64,000 nucleotides of DNA, from positions 253,734 through 317,733 of the forward strand of contig DXIP01000023.1 of assembly GCA_019112825.1 (NCBI GenBank), read 5' to 3'. Positions 36,697-45,262 of the stretch are shown in pieces. How positions within the stretch are numbered: position 1 is the first letter of the stretch; every line of letters begins with the position of its first letter. Under the pieces are notes generated by a model. The model was not told the origin of the DNA. It searched no databases and saw nothing but the letters and a program-made list of their open reading frames with translations. The translations under genes were made by a program, and so were the position numbers. Source of the stretch: Alistipes excrementigallinarum (GTDB lineage Bacteria; Bacteroidota; Bacteroidia; Bacteroidales; Rikenellaceae).

Positions 36697-38859
36697 ATGA
36701 TGAAAAAACTTCTGTCGCTTCTGGGCGCCCTGCTGGCGTTCAGCACGCTCTTCTCCTGCAGTTCGGATGAGAGCGAAACCCCCGCGTGGAAAGAGCTCTC
36801 CTTTACCTTTGCGGTGGCCGAACCCACCTCCAACTCGGTCGAATTCTCGATTATGCCCGACGACCAGAGTCTGACCTACTTCGCATACTACATCAAGAAG
36901 GCGTCCTATGTCGACGATGCCACGCTCAAGGCCGACGACCGGGCGCTTGTCGAGCAGCAGGCTGCAAGCAAGGGCATCACCTTCGAGGAGGCGCTCCGCC
37001 AGCGGCTGGAGTGCGGCCAGACGGAGGGCCGTTTCGAGGAGCTCGACCCCGATACCGACTACTTCATCTACGCCTACCGGATGGATGAGACGGGGCGTGC
37101 CGACGGAGCGGTTGCCCGCAGCGAGTTCCGCACGCAGCCGGCTCCCGAAGAGCTGGTCCGGTTCACCTTCTCGACCCCGGTGCTCGAGTATACGCGCATG
37201 ACCGTTGTCACGGAGGCCTCCGAACCCGAGGTGCTCTACTGCACCGATTTGATGGAGGCCGCTGACTACGAGGCTCTGGGCGGCGGTGAAGGCGCCGTGC
37301 TCGAGTACTTCAGGCAGGTGGCCTCCTATACCGCTTCGTCGGGCGGCATGACGGTTGAGGAGCTCGTCCGGGCCATGAGCGTGCAGGGAACCGATGAATA
37401 TACCTACGAGGATTTGACGCAGGACACCGAATACTACGCCTATGCCGTGGTGGTCGATGCCGAGGGCAACATCTCCGACCGGTGCGCCTTCGAGAAGTTC
37501 CGCACGCCGGCCGTCGAGGCCTCCGACATGACCATCGCCATCGAGGTCTCGAACATCAAGCCCGACCAGGCCGACGTCACCACGACGCCCGACAACGACG
37601 ACGAGTTCTACCTGGTCAACCTCTTCTATGCCGACGAGCTGACGAAGTTCTCGAGCGACCAGGAGATTATCGACGCCATGATTCAGAAGTTCGGCCCTTC
37701 GGTCGACTCGGAACTCAAGTTCGGAACGCGGACGCAGACCTTCTACGAGCTCGCACCCGATACGGAGTGGGTCGTGCTGGCCTTCGGCTACGAGTCGGGC
37801 GTCAATACGACGGGGCTCTTCCGCCGCAACTTCCGCACGCCGGCAACGGGCGCGGTCGTCGACCTTGACTTCGAAATCGAGGTGGTGCCCCACCAGTTCA
37901 AGGCCGAGGCTACCTACAAGCCCTCGATGGAGTCGGTCCGCTATGCCTATGAAATCATGCCCGAGGATACCTACAACGAGTACGGAGCCGATGCCGCGGC
38001 GATTCAGCGCTACTACGACGAGCTCATCGCCCGCCTCATCGAGCAGCTGCCCTCGCTTACGGTCCGAGACGTGGTCTACCAGATTACGACCAAGAACGAG
38101 TTCACCTACCGGCTCTCGTTCCTCACTCCCGACAAGAACTACATCACCTGGGCGGCCGCGTGCGACGAGGAGGGCAAGCTCCAGTCGGAACCCGTCGTGA
38201 AGGCCTTCAAGACCACGCCCTACGTGCTTTCGTCGGAGACCGTGACCCACCGGCTCGAGATGTACTTCGACGGCGGCGACGTTGCCGAGGTCGACCCCTA
38301 CATGGGTGGTGTCTCTTCGGAGGTTGCCGTGGGCTACTTCCGTACGGAGCAGAGCGAGAATGCCGTGACGACCTGGACGGCGCTCTATCAGGGTGATTAT
38401 ACCTCGACGAGCGATTATCCCGATTACCGGCTTGCGGCCAAGATGGAGAACGACGGCAACAAGAATGTCTATTGTCCCATCTATTCGCTGGCGTGGAATG
38501 TCCCGATGACGCTGTGCGCCGTGGCCATCGATGCCGAGGGCAACTACGGTCCCATTCAGCGCGAAATCATCCAGGTGAACCACGAAGGGGTGACGCCGAT
38601 TTCGGAGTATCCCTGGTCCTGGCCCTATGCCGAGCGGCCGGAGCTGCCGGTGGAGATGGTTCCCTGCCCGCTGCGCCAGCTCGACGAGTCGCTTCGTGCG
38701 CCGGTTTCGGAGCCGGTGCCGGCGGCGCGCTGCGAGGCGATGCAGCTCGGGCGTCGTGAGGCACAGGCCTCGTCGGACAAGCTGCGCGGCCGCATGCTCT
38801 CGCCCGAGGTGATGCGGGGCTCGGCTGCCGTGCGCAACTGGGGCCGCGAGCTGCGGTAG
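36697..38859 (+). CDS. Large repeat-built surface lipoprotein of unknown function
   Basis: A 720-residue lipoprotein (signal MKKLLSLLGALLAFSTLFSC-SS, lipidated Cys ~21). After the anchor come about four to five beta-rich modules of ~100-130 residues that each end in a hinge such as F-RTPA / F-TQPA / FKTTP (SEFRTQPAPEEL, EKFRTPAVEAS, RNFRTPATGAV, KAFKTTPYVLS). Each holds a strand pair like DTEYYAYAVVVDAEGN / DTEWVVLAFGYESG. These resemble fibronectin-III-like folds of Bacteroidota surface proteins. The last ~90 residues (after PYAERPELPVEM) are charged and likely disordered. No catalytic motif was recognised. It stands alone between a promoter and a terminator. Confidence 0.7.
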   Translation: MMKKLLSLLGALLAFSTLFSCSSDESETPAWKELSFTFAVAEPTSNSVEFSIMPDDQSLTYFAYYIKKASYVDDATLKADDRALVEQQAASKGITFEEALRQRLECGQTEGRFEELDPDTDYFIYAYRMDETGRADGAVARSEFRTQPAPEELVRFTFSTPVLEYTRMTVVTEASEPEVLYCTDLMEAADYEALGGGEGAVLEYFRQVASYTASSGGMTVEELVRAMSVQGTDEYTYEDLTQDTEYYAYAVVVDAEGNISDRCAFEKFRTPAVEASDMTIAIEVSNIKPDQADVTTTPDNDDEFYLVNLFYADELTKFSSDQEIIDAMIQKFGPSVDSELKFGTRTQTFYELAPDTEWVVLAFGYESGVNTTGLFRRNFRTPATGAVVDLDFEIEVVPHQFKAEATYKPSMESVRYAYEIMPEDTYNEYGADAAAIQRYYDELIARLIEQLPSLTVRDVVYQITTKNEFTYRLSFLTPDKNYITWAAACDEEGKLQSEPVVKAFKTTPYVLSSETVTHRLEMYFDGGDVAEVDPYMGGVSSEVAVGYFRTEQSENAVTTWTALYQGDYTSTSDYPDYRLAAKMENDGNKNVYCPIYSLAWNVPMTLCAVAIDAEGNYGPIQREIIQVNHEGVTPISEYPWSWPYAERPELPVEMVPCPLRQLDESLRAPVSEPVPAARCEAMQLGRREAQASSDKLRGRMLSPEVMRGSAAVRNWGRELR

Positions 38860-38880
38860 GGTAAGGCCCGTGTGAAAGAG

Positions 38881-38915
38881 AAGGCGGCCCGGCACTGTTG
38901 CCGGGCCGCCTTTTT
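38881..38915 (+). terminator. Terminator of the large lipoprotein gene
   Basis: A 14-bp stem (38881-38894 with 38899-38912, loop CTGT) ends in TTTTT. Strong intrinsic terminator. Confidence 0.9.
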
Positions 38916-39035
38916 GGTCGCCCCTGCGGCTCAACGCCCTTGCAGCCCTGCAGGGGGCTTACCCGGTTGCGGCCGGTAGTCGGAGCTAACAGAATAGCCT
39001 GAATCGGAAGCCGGAGTCAATAGCCGGGAGCGGGA

Positions 39036-39074
39036 TAAAAACGAAAAACCTCTCGAGTAATCTCGAGAGGTTTT
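39036..39074 (-). terminator. tRNA-Lys terminator
   Basis: On the minus strand a 13-bp stem (39074-39062 with 39057-39045, loop ATTA) is followed by TCGTTTTTATC just after the tRNA 3' end. Confidence 0.85.
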
Positions 39075-39077
39075 CCT

Positions 39078-39153
39078 TGGTACCCCCCCAGGGGCTCGAA
39101 CCCTGGACCCCAACATTAAGAGTGTCGTGCTCTACCAACTGAGCTAGAGAGGC
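39078..39153 (-). tRNA. tRNA-Lys (anticodon CTT)
   Basis: The minus strand folds as a cloverleaf: acceptor GCCTCTC with GGGGGGT (several wobbles), D stem GCTC/GAGC, anticodon stem CGACA/TGTTG with loop CTCTTAA (anticodon CTT), T arm CAGGG-TTCGAGC-CCCTG, discriminator A at 39081. The CCA end is encoded at 39080-39078. It has its own promoter and terminator. Confidence 0.93.
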
Positions 39154-39178
39154 ATCAATCATTTCCTGATTGCGAGTG

Positions 39179-39209
39179 CAAATATACGGCGAATTTTCAT
39201 ATCTCCAAA
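39179..39209 (-). promoter_or_regulatory. Promoter of tRNA-Lys
   Basis: Minus strand: TTTG (39209-39206), 19 bp, TATATTTG (39186-39179). It is one of the best Bacteroidota consensus promoters in the window, 25 nt before the tRNA. Confidence 0.85.
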
Positions 39210-39247
39210 ATATTTGCACGATTTTTTTTAAGAAAATGCATTTTTTT

Positions 39248-40546
39248 TCACTCCGTCACCACCAGGTCCGTGTTCCATTCACCCTCTGCTGCAGGGTAGA
39301 TGACGGGCCGTTCGTCGCCCAACTGCTTCATTGTCAAGTATGAATCGTAGAGGTTGGTGCCGTTCGACGAATTTTCGGCCAGCGAGAAGGCAATGACCGA
39401 GCAATGGCGCCGCGCCGAGTAGTAGCTGTCGGTTGTCCGCCCGATGTAGGCCCCCTTCCAGCGCGGGTCGTTGGTCGGGTTGCCCCCCTTGCGGCGCGAA
39501 TTGCCGCTGCGGCTCGTGTTGAGCGGCGCCTGGGCGATGACCATAAGGCCCATCTCGTCGCATGTGTTGTAGAATCCCGGCACCTCGGCCCCCGCCTTGA
39601 CGCGGAGCGTGTTGTAACCCTGCTCGCGCAGCAGGGCCAGCTCCTGCGGCTGGATGTAGGGGGCCACCTCGGCCGTCCGCAGCGTGACGGGCTGCCCGTT
39701 CAGCAGCAGCCGTCCCTCGCGCCACTCCAGGGCGCGGAAGCCCACCTTCGCCTCGATATACTCGCCGTAGCGCCCCTCGTGCTGCGTGCGGAGCCGCAGC
39801 GTGTAGCGGGTCGGCAGTTCATCGCTCCAGAGCAGGTTCTTCGGAATCGGGGTCAGGAAGCGGAGCGTATCCTCGCGGCGCATATCGAGCGTCAGCTCCT
39901 TGTGGTCGAAGAGGACCTGTTCGCCCGACGGGGCGAGCACTTCGCAGTAGACGCGCGAGGTGCGGGGGTTGAGCGCCCCGCTCTTGACCACCACCGTAAT
40001 CTCGGCCATGGCCGTCGTGTCGCTCAGCCACGTGCGCGCATAGTAGTCGCGGATGTACATCGTCGGCTGGCTCATGACCCACGTCTGACCGATGGCGGCC
40101 TGCGCGGACTCCTCGCGCCAGCTCTCGAGCGGAGCGAGGGGCGAGGGGTTGGAGAGCACCACCTCGAGCGTGTTGCGCCCTTCGTGGACGGCACGCGTGA
40201 TGTTGAACTCGGCGGGGTTGCAGCTGTTGGCGTTATAGGCCACCTGCTTACCGTTGACGTAGACTTCGTAGTCGGCCGTCGCGGCCGAGATGTGGAAGAG
40301 CACCTGGCGATTGGCCCAGGCGAAGGGGACGGTGAAGGGGGTGGTGAAGCGGTTGCCCTCGCGTGTCCAGCCTTCGAGCCGCGTGAGGTATTTCGAGCTG
40401 CGCTCACCCGCCGTTGCCTCGGCCTGGGTGGGGTAGACGACCACCTCGCCGCGCGTTGCCTCCTTGCCGAAGGAGGCGGGGAGCTGCTGGGCGCGGAGCG
40501 TCGGCGTGAGCAAAAAAAGGGCTATGGTTGCAAGAAGAGTTCGCAT
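39248..40546 (-). CDS. Truncated GH2 (beta-galactosidase-like) exported protein, probably inactive
   Basis: A 432-residue protein with a signal peptide (RTLLATIALFLLTPTLRAQ). It has the GH2 order: sugar-binding jelly-roll (about 20-165, YEVYVNGKQVAYNANSCNPAEFNIT), immunoglobulin-like domain (about 170-275), then the start of a TIM barrel (LLLNGQPVTLRTAEVAPYIQPQELALLREQGYNTLRV, DPRWKG). Full GH2 enzymes run to 600-1000 residues; this stops soon after the acid/base strand. There the usual W-S-L-G-N-E is F-S-L-A-E-N (residues 387-392), so the Asn-Glu dyad is swapped, and the nucleophile region is absent. A lectin-like or regulatory role, or a decaying gene, is possible. The stop TGA is followed by T-rich sequence. 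Confidence 0.7.
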   Translation of the reverse strand: MRTLLATIALFLLTPTLRAQQLPASFGKEATRGEVVVYPTQAEATAGERSSKYLTRLEGWTREGNRFTTPFTVPFAWANRQVLFHISAATADYEVYVNGKQVAYNANSCNPAEFNITRAVHEGRNTLEVVLSNPSPLAPLESWREESAQAAIGQTWVMSQPTMYIRDYYARTWLSDTTAMAEITVVVKSGALNPRTSRVYCEVLAPSGEQVLFDHKELTLDMRREDTLRFLTPIPKNLLWSDELPTRYTLRLRTQHEGRYGEYIEAKVGFRALEWREGRLLLNGQPVTLRTAEVAPYIQPQELALLREQGYNTLRVKAGAEVPGFYNTCDEMGLMVIAQAPLNTSRSGNSRRKGGNPTNDPRWKGAYIGRTTDSYYSARRHCSVIAFSLAENSSNGTNLYDSYLTMKQLGDERPVIYPAAEGEWNTDLVVTE

Positions 40547-40555
40547 GGGAATTCG

Positions 40556-40577
40556 TATATTTGTGCGCATAAAGATA
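40556..40577. promoter_or_regulatory. Opposed -7 elements shared by the GH2-like and HsdR-N genes
   Basis: Plus strand TATATTTG at 40556-40563 serves the 40598 gene (34 nt leader). Minus strand TATCTTTA at 40577-40570 could serve the GH2-like gene (23 nt leader). The two predicted start points almost coincide, so the promoters should compete. Confidence 0.55.
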
Positions 40578-40597
40578 CTAATTTTTTTGGAACTCCC

Positions 40598-41128
40598 ATG
40601 TTGCGGCCTCCCAAACTCAATTTCCCGCCCGTGAAGCTCCGCGCCCGCCGGCAGGGTGCGCAGACCGAGGTGTGGGATGAGTGGCGGGGGTGCTATCTGG
40701 TGCTGACGCCCGAGGAGTGGGTGCGCCGCCATCTGCTCGTCTTCCTTGTGGAGCGGTGCGGCGCCTGCGCCAAGCGCATCGTGCAGGAGTATCCCGTGCG
40801 GCTCAACGGGCAGCCGCAGCGGGCCGACGTGGTGGTGGTCGATGCGGCCGGACAGCCGCTGTTGCTGGCCGAATGCAAGGCCCCCGACGTGAAGCTCGAC
40901 GGGCGTACGCTCGCCCAGGCCGTGCGCTACAACTCGGTGCTCGGCGCTCGCTACATCCTGCTCACCAACGGCCTGACCCACTACTGCTACGCCTGCCATG
41001 ACGGGCAGTGCCTGCCGCTCGGGGCCTTTCCCGACCTGAGCGATTCTTCGGACGACGCCTCGTGCGGGGCGCCGGAGGTGCCGGCAGCCGGCGCAAAGCC
41101 GGAAGAGCCCGGAAATCCGGTCCTCTGA
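40598..41128 (+). CDS. Stand-alone HsdR N-terminal-type nuclease-fold protein
   Basis: A 176-residue protein matching the N-terminal domain of type I restriction R subunits (HSDR_N_2). It carries a PD-(D/E)xK-like site: Asp77 in RADVVVVD and Glu92-x-Lys94 in LLAECKAPDV, followed by LAQAVRYNSVLGARYILLTNG. No helicase, methylase or specificity subunit is nearby, so it is not a type I system. Single-domain versions are common in Bacteroidota and have no known role. The last ~40 residues are low complexity. Confidence 0.8.
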   Translation: MLRPPKLNFPPVKLRARRQGAQTEVWDEWRGCYLVLTPEEWVRRHLLVFLVERCGACAKRIVQEYPVRLNGQPQRADVVVVDAAGQPLLLAECKAPDVKLDGRTLAQAVRYNSVLGARYILLTNGLTHYCYACHDGQCLPLGAFPDLSDSSDDASCGAPEVPAAGAKPEEPGNPVL

Positions 41129-41170
41129 GGCCGACCGGGCGGAGTTGCCCCCCTCTTGAAGTTTGTCAGA

Positions 41171-41198
41171 AAAATGCCTCCGCCGAGAAAGCGGAGGC
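41171..41198 (-). terminator. Terminator of the LytS-LytTR operon
   Basis: An 8-bp stem (41198-41191 with 41183-41176) is followed on the minus strand by ATTTTTC. It lies downstream of the response-regulator stop and converges with the HsdR-N gene. Confidence 0.75.
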
Positions 41199-41309
41199 GG
41201 GCGGTATGCCGGATGTCCGGTGTGCAGGTTGTCCGGCTGTTCCGTCGTCCGTCGGAGGTGCCGGCGACTGTTGGAGGTGCCGGCGGTCGGTGCGAAGCCG
41301 GGCGGGCGG

Positions 41310-42050
41310 TCAGAGATTCCGGAACGTGCGGTCGATATAGGCCTGGAAGGCCTCCTTGTAGTTCTCCCCGATGGGGACATACTCCGTGTCGCTCAGATAG
41401 ACGCGCCCCTTGACATAGGCCCGCGTGTACTTCAGATTGACGATGTAGGAGCGGTGCACCCGCATGAAGTGTTCCGAGGGGAGCGCCGCCTCCATGTTCT
41501 TGAGCCGGAAGAGGGTGGTGATGCTCGAACCGTCGGCCAGATGGAGCCGCACGTACTCCCCCTCGCTTTCAAGATAGACGATGTCGCTGATTTTCACCAG
41601 CGAAACCTTGTAGTCGGCCTTCACCGAGATATACTCCTTGTCCTTGGGCGCCGCCTCCGCTTCGGCCTCCGGAGCCGTGCGCTGGTTGTGGCGCAGCTCG
41701 TAGAGCTGGTTGGCCTTCGAGACCGAGCGGCTGAAGTCGGCGAAGCTGAAGGGCTTGAGCAGGTAGTCGACGGCGTCGAGCTTGAACCCCTCGACGGCAT
41801 ACTCCGAGTAGGCTGTCGTGAAGACCACCATCGGCCTCTGGGTGAGCGAGCGGACGAAGTCCACGCCGTTGAGGTCGGGCATGTTGATGTCGACGAAAAT
41901 CAGGTCGACGCTGTGCGTGGCGAGAAACTCCTGTGCCTCGAGCGCGTCGTTGCACAGGGCTGCCAGCTCCAGATAGGGAATCTTGGCGATGTAGGCCTTG
42001 AGCTGTCGCAGGGCCAGCGGTTCGTCGTCGATGGCAAGACACTTAAGCAT
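41310..42050 (-). CDS. LytTR-family response regulator
   Basis: A 246-residue two-component regulator. The receiver domain (1-~120) has the acidic pair in AIDDEP, phospho-acceptor Asp54 in DLIFVDINMPDLNG, Thr in VVFTTAYSEYAV and Lys in YLLKPFS. A linker rich in Ala/Glu leads to a LytTR DNA-binding domain (about 140-240, DYKVSLVKISDIVYLESEGEYVRLHLADG, EHFMRVHRSYIVNL). Its ATG overlaps the 3' end of the kinase gene by 8 nt. The target genes are not evident. Confidence 0.92.
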   Translation of the reverse strand: MLKCLAIDDEPLALRQLKAYIAKIPYLELAALCNDALEAQEFLATHSVDLIFVDINMPDLNGVDFVRSLTQRPMVVFTTAYSEYAVEGFKLDAVDYLLKPFSFADFSRSVSKANQLYELRHNQRTAPEAEAEAAPKDKEYISVKADYKVSLVKISDIVYLESEGEYVRLHLADGSSITTLFRLKNMEAALPSEHFMRVHRSYIVNLKYTRAYVKGRVYLSDTEYVPIGENYKEAFQAYIDRTFRNL

Positions 42051-43107
42051 GCAGGGTCGGGATTTCGAGTTGTACGGTATAGGTATCCGGCTGCTCGTCG
42101 ATGTGCAGCGTGTAGTTGCGCGGGCCGTAGATGAGTTCGAGCCGCTTGCGGACGTTCTCCAGTCCGATGCCCGTCGGGCGGTTGCCGCTCTCGGGGTTGC
42201 GGCTGTTGACGATGGTGCCCGTCACGCGCTCGGGGGTGCAGGCAATCTCGATGTGGATGAACGAGCGGCGGTTGTAGCTCACTCCGTGCTTGAAGGCGTT
42301 CTCGACGAAGACGATGAAAAGCAGCGGCGGAATCGAGACTCCGTCGGGCAGCGGGCGGGGGTAGTCGAGGCGAATCTCGACGTTGTCCGTATAGCGGATG
42401 CGCATCAGTTCGATGTAGTTCTCGAGGAACTGGATGTCGCGGCTGAGCGGGATGACCTCGCGTCCCGAGTCGTAGAGCACGTAGCGCATCATCTTCGAGA
42501 GCTCGATGACGGCATCCTTGGCGCACTCGGGGTCGATGTCAATCAGCGCGTGGATGTTGTTGAGCGTGTTCATGAAGAAGTGCGGGTTAATCTGGTACTT
42601 GAGGTAGTCCATCTCGGCCTGCATGTTCTGGCGCTTGAGCTCCTCCATCTCCTGCTCGTCGCGAATCGACTGGTACATGAGCTTGATGCCCGAGTTGGCG
42701 CCGGTCATGAAGAGCGCCAGCACGACGTTCCAGTAGAGCTCCAGGTCGGTGAACGACGCCTTGCGGTGCTCGTCGAAGGGCTCCTCCTCGGTGAAGAGCA
42801 GCGGGGTGGAGAAGTACTGGTCGTAGAGGTCCACGGCCCAGAAGACCGCGATGATGAAGAGCAGATTCACCACCAGGTAGAGCGCATAGCGGTGGCGGAG
42901 CATCAGCCGCGGGGCGATGATGGCGTTGTGGACGATGAAGACAATCAGGTAGGGGGCGATTTTGCGCCAGGCAATCAGCACGTTCTCCAGACTGATGTGC
43001 AGCTCGGACATCATCTGCGAGTTGAGCACCGGCACCAGAATGATGGCCAGCCAGACCATCACGTAGAGCAGGTTTTCGCCGATGGCTTGCTTTTTCGTGA
43101 TTTTCAT
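42043..43107 (-). CDS. LytS/YehU-type sensor histidine kinase
   Basis: A 354-residue membrane kinase. ATG 43107 is used because longer frames run through repeat DNA. Four hydrophobic segments (about 10-125) form the sensor. The His_kinase domain has the phospho-acceptor His in YQINPHFFMNTLNNIHALID, and the ATPase part shows the N box (NAFKHGVSYN) and G box (PTGIGLENVRKRL). It should phosphorylate the LytTR partner downstream. A TATCTTTA element ends 4 nt before the ATG. Confidence 0.9.
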   Translation of the reverse strand: MKITKKQAIGENLLYVMVWLAIILVPVLNSQMMSELHISLENVLIAWRKIAPYLIVFIVHNAIIAPRLMLRHRYALYLVVNLLFIIAVFWAVDLYDQYFSTPLLFTEEEPFDEHRKASFTDLELYWNVVLALFMTGANSGIKLMYQSIRDEQEMEELKRQNMQAEMDYLKYQINPHFFMNTLNNIHALIDIDPECAKDAVIELSKMMRYVLYDSGREVIPLSRDIQFLENYIELMRIRYTDNVEIRLDYPRPLPDGVSIPPLLFIVFVENAFKHGVSYNRRSFIHIEIACTPERVTGTIVNSRNPESGNRPTGIGLENVRKRLELIYGPRNYTLHIDEQPDTYTVQLEIPTLHA

Positions 43108-43111
43108 GCCG

Positions 43112-43119
43112 TAAAGATA
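43112..43119 (-). promoter_or_regulatory. -7-like element TATCTTTA, 4 nt before the kinase ATG
   Basis: Minus strand TATCTTTA differs from TAnnTTTG only in its last base. The 4-nt spacing to the ATG equals that at the TetR and MBL genes. Confidence 0.45.
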
Positions 43120-43160
43120 GCGATTATTCCGCAAAAAACGGACCGTCCGTCCCTGGGGCG

Positions 43161-43353
43161 GAGGTCCGTTGTATAAGTGCATTGCCGCACGGGGCGCGGG
43201 GTGAGGTCCGTTGTATAAGTGCGTTGCCGCGCGGATTGTCCGGGGGCCGTTGTCGCATTGCCGCACGGGTGCGGGGCGGAGGTGCGTTGCAGCGCCGTGC
43301 CGTACGGATTATCCGGGGCGGTTTTAGCGTTGCCGCACGGGTGCGGGGCGGGG
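43161..43353. repeat. Mosaic direct repeats between the kinase and acyl-CoA ligase genes
   Basis: A ~33-bp segment at 43161-43194 recurs at 43203-43235. A ~27-bp segment around GCCGCACGGGTGCGGGGCGG occurs at 43255-43283 and 43327-43353, with a variant at 43179-43207. GATTGTCCGGGG / GATTATCCGGGG also recurs. The array ends at the stop codon of the ligase gene. Confidence 0.75.
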
Positions 43354-45051
43354 TCAGTCGAGCAGCGCCGTGGTGTAGAGGTAGCGCTTGATGCTCCGCT
43401 TGGGGGTCTTTTCGAACTCGGTGGGGTAGATGGTAATCGAGTTGACGCGTTCGTAGGCCGCCAGCAGCGTGTTGAGCTCCTTGAGGTTGTTCTCCATGAT
43501 GGCGGGCAGGTCGTTCTTGTCGACCCCCTCCTTCTCGGCCTGCTCGTAGTCGGGCACCACCAGCGCCCGCAGGCGGCCGTTCCCCGAGTCGAGCACCAGC
43601 GATTCGAGCACCAGGTACATGTTGTTGAGCTTGTCCTCAATCTCCTCGGGGTAGATGTTCTGGCCGTTGCCGCCGAGAATCATCGTCTTCGAGCGGCCGC
43701 GGATGTAGAGCGTGCCGTCGGGGTCCATCGTCCCCATGTCGCCCGTGTGGAGCCATCCGTCGGGGGTGAGCACCTTGTTCGTATCCTTTTCGTTCTTGTA
43801 GTACCCCTTCATGACGTTCTCGCCCTTAACGAGAATCTCGCCGGCCGTATGTTCGGGGTCGGGCGAGTCGATTTTCACCTCGAGGAAGCCATGGAGGTAG
43901 CGGCCGCACGAGCCCGCCTTGAACTCGTTGTCGGGGGTGAAGCTGATGAGCGGCGCGCACTCGGTCATGCCGTAGCCGATGGTGATGGGGAAGTGTATTT
44001 TCATGAGGAACGACTCGGTCTCCTGGTTCATCGGGGCACCGCCTACGATGAAAATCAGCACGTTGCCGCCGAATGCCTCCATCAGCTTGCGGCGGATGAC
44101 CGAATGGATGGCCGAGTTGAGCAGCGGAATCTTCATGGCAATCGACATGGGACCCTTTTCGAGCAGCGGGAGCACCTGCTTGCGGTAGACCTTCTCGAGA
44201 ATCATCGGCACGCAGCAGATGATGGTGGGCTTGACCTCGGCCATCGCCTCGAGCAGAATCTTGGGCGAGGGGATGCGGCCCAGCAGCGTGATGTGGCCGC
44301 CGACGGCCAGCGGTGCCAGGAAGTCGAAGGCGCAGCCGTAGGCGTGGGCCAGCGGCAGGAACGAGAGCGTGCGGCCGCCCCGCTGGAAGTAGCGGGTCTG
44401 CGTGCGGGTGTTGAGCGCCGTCATGGCGAAGAGGACGTTGCCCGTGAGGTTGTTGACCGTCAGCATGACCCCCTTCGAGTAGCCCGTGGTGCCCGACGTG
44501 TAATTGAGCAGGATGACCTGGTCGTTGGGTATGTCGGGGTACCTGATGTCGTCGATGCTGAATCCGCGCGGATACTTCGAGCGGTAGTTCTTGACGATGT
44601 TGCTCTGGAACTTGCTCAGCGACTTGCCGTCGCGCTCGTAGATGACGTGGAAGTCGGTGAGCGAGAAGACCGCCTCAATCTGGCGAATCTGGTCCTCCTC
44701 GATGTTGTCCCAGTAGTTGTCGCCCAGGAAGAGCAGGCGGCTCTCCGAGTGGTTGATGATGTGGATGATGTCGGCCGGGGTGAAGTCCTGGAGGATGGGA
44801 ACGATGACCGCGCCGTAGGTGATGGTTCCGATATAGGTGATGCACCACCGCGGGTTGTTGCGTCCTACCAGGGCGATTTTGTCGCCGCGCTTGATGCCTG
44901 CCTTCTTGAAGAGCAGGTGTAGCTTGGCAATCTCCTTGGCCATCTCGTAGTAGGAAAACTCCTCTTTCTTGAAGTAGTCGGTCAGAGCGGCCATCTCACG
45001 ATTCTCGCGGAAGCTCTGTTCGTAAATCTTAATCAGGTTCTCTTGTAACAT
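43354..45051 (-). CDS. AMP-forming long-chain fatty acid-CoA ligase (or acyl-ACP synthetase)
   Basis: A 565-residue adenylate-forming enzyme that activates fatty acids through acyl-AMP. Motifs: P-loop LLNYTSGTTGYSKGVML, YGMTECAPLISF, the hinge region DGWLHTGDMGTMDPDGTLYIRGR, and the C-terminal catalytic Lys in TPKRSIKRYLYT. It is typical of the FadD-like proteins of Bacteroidota. The next gene upstream on the same strand is plsY, so it may feed acyl groups to phospholipid synthesis. CoA versus ACP as acceptor cannot be decided. Confidence 0.9.
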   Translation of the reverse strand: MLQENLIKIYEQSFRENREMAALTDYFKKEEFSYYEMAKEIAKLHLLFKKAGIKRGDKIALVGRNNPRWCITYIGTITYGAVIVPILQDFTPADIIHIINHSESRLLFLGDNYWDNIEEDQIRQIEAVFSLTDFHVIYERDGKSLSKFQSNIVKNYRSKYPRGFSIDDIRYPDIPNDQVILLNYTSGTTGYSKGVMLTVNNLTGNVLFAMTALNTRTQTRYFQRGGRTLSFLPLAHAYGCAFDFLAPLAVGGHITLLGRIPSPKILLEAMAEVKPTIICCVPMILEKVYRKQVLPLLEKGPMSIAMKIPLLNSAIHSVIRRKLMEAFGGNVLIFIVGGAPMNQETESFLMKIHFPITIGYGMTECAPLISFTPDNEFKAGSCGRYLHGFLEVKIDSPDPEHTAGEILVKGENVMKGYYKNEKDTNKVLTPDGWLHTGDMGTMDPDGTLYIRGRSKTMILGGNGQNIYPEEIEDKLNNMYLVLESLVLDSGNGRLRALVVPDYEQAEKEGVDKNDLPAIMENNLKELNTLLAAYERVNSITIYPTEFEKTPKRSIKRYLYTTALLD

Positions 45052-45262
45052 GGTCGTATCTGTTTCGGTCTGCGGAACCCTCCCCGTGGGGCCGGTTCGC
45101 TCGACAGGGGGTCAGCGGGGACGCGGTCTGCCCGCGTGCTCCGATTGCGGAGCATCGTCTCTGCCGGCTCCGGTTTTGTCGCCCCGGGCGCTGCATCCGC
45201 GGCCGGGCGAGCCTTCCGCGCGCGGTTGCGCCTGTTTCGGGCCTACCTTGTCTGATTGCGTT

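Noticed and set aside
40598..41128. Type I restriction-modification system
   Set aside because: Only the R-subunit N-terminal domain is present; no hsdM, hsdS or helicase domain within the window.
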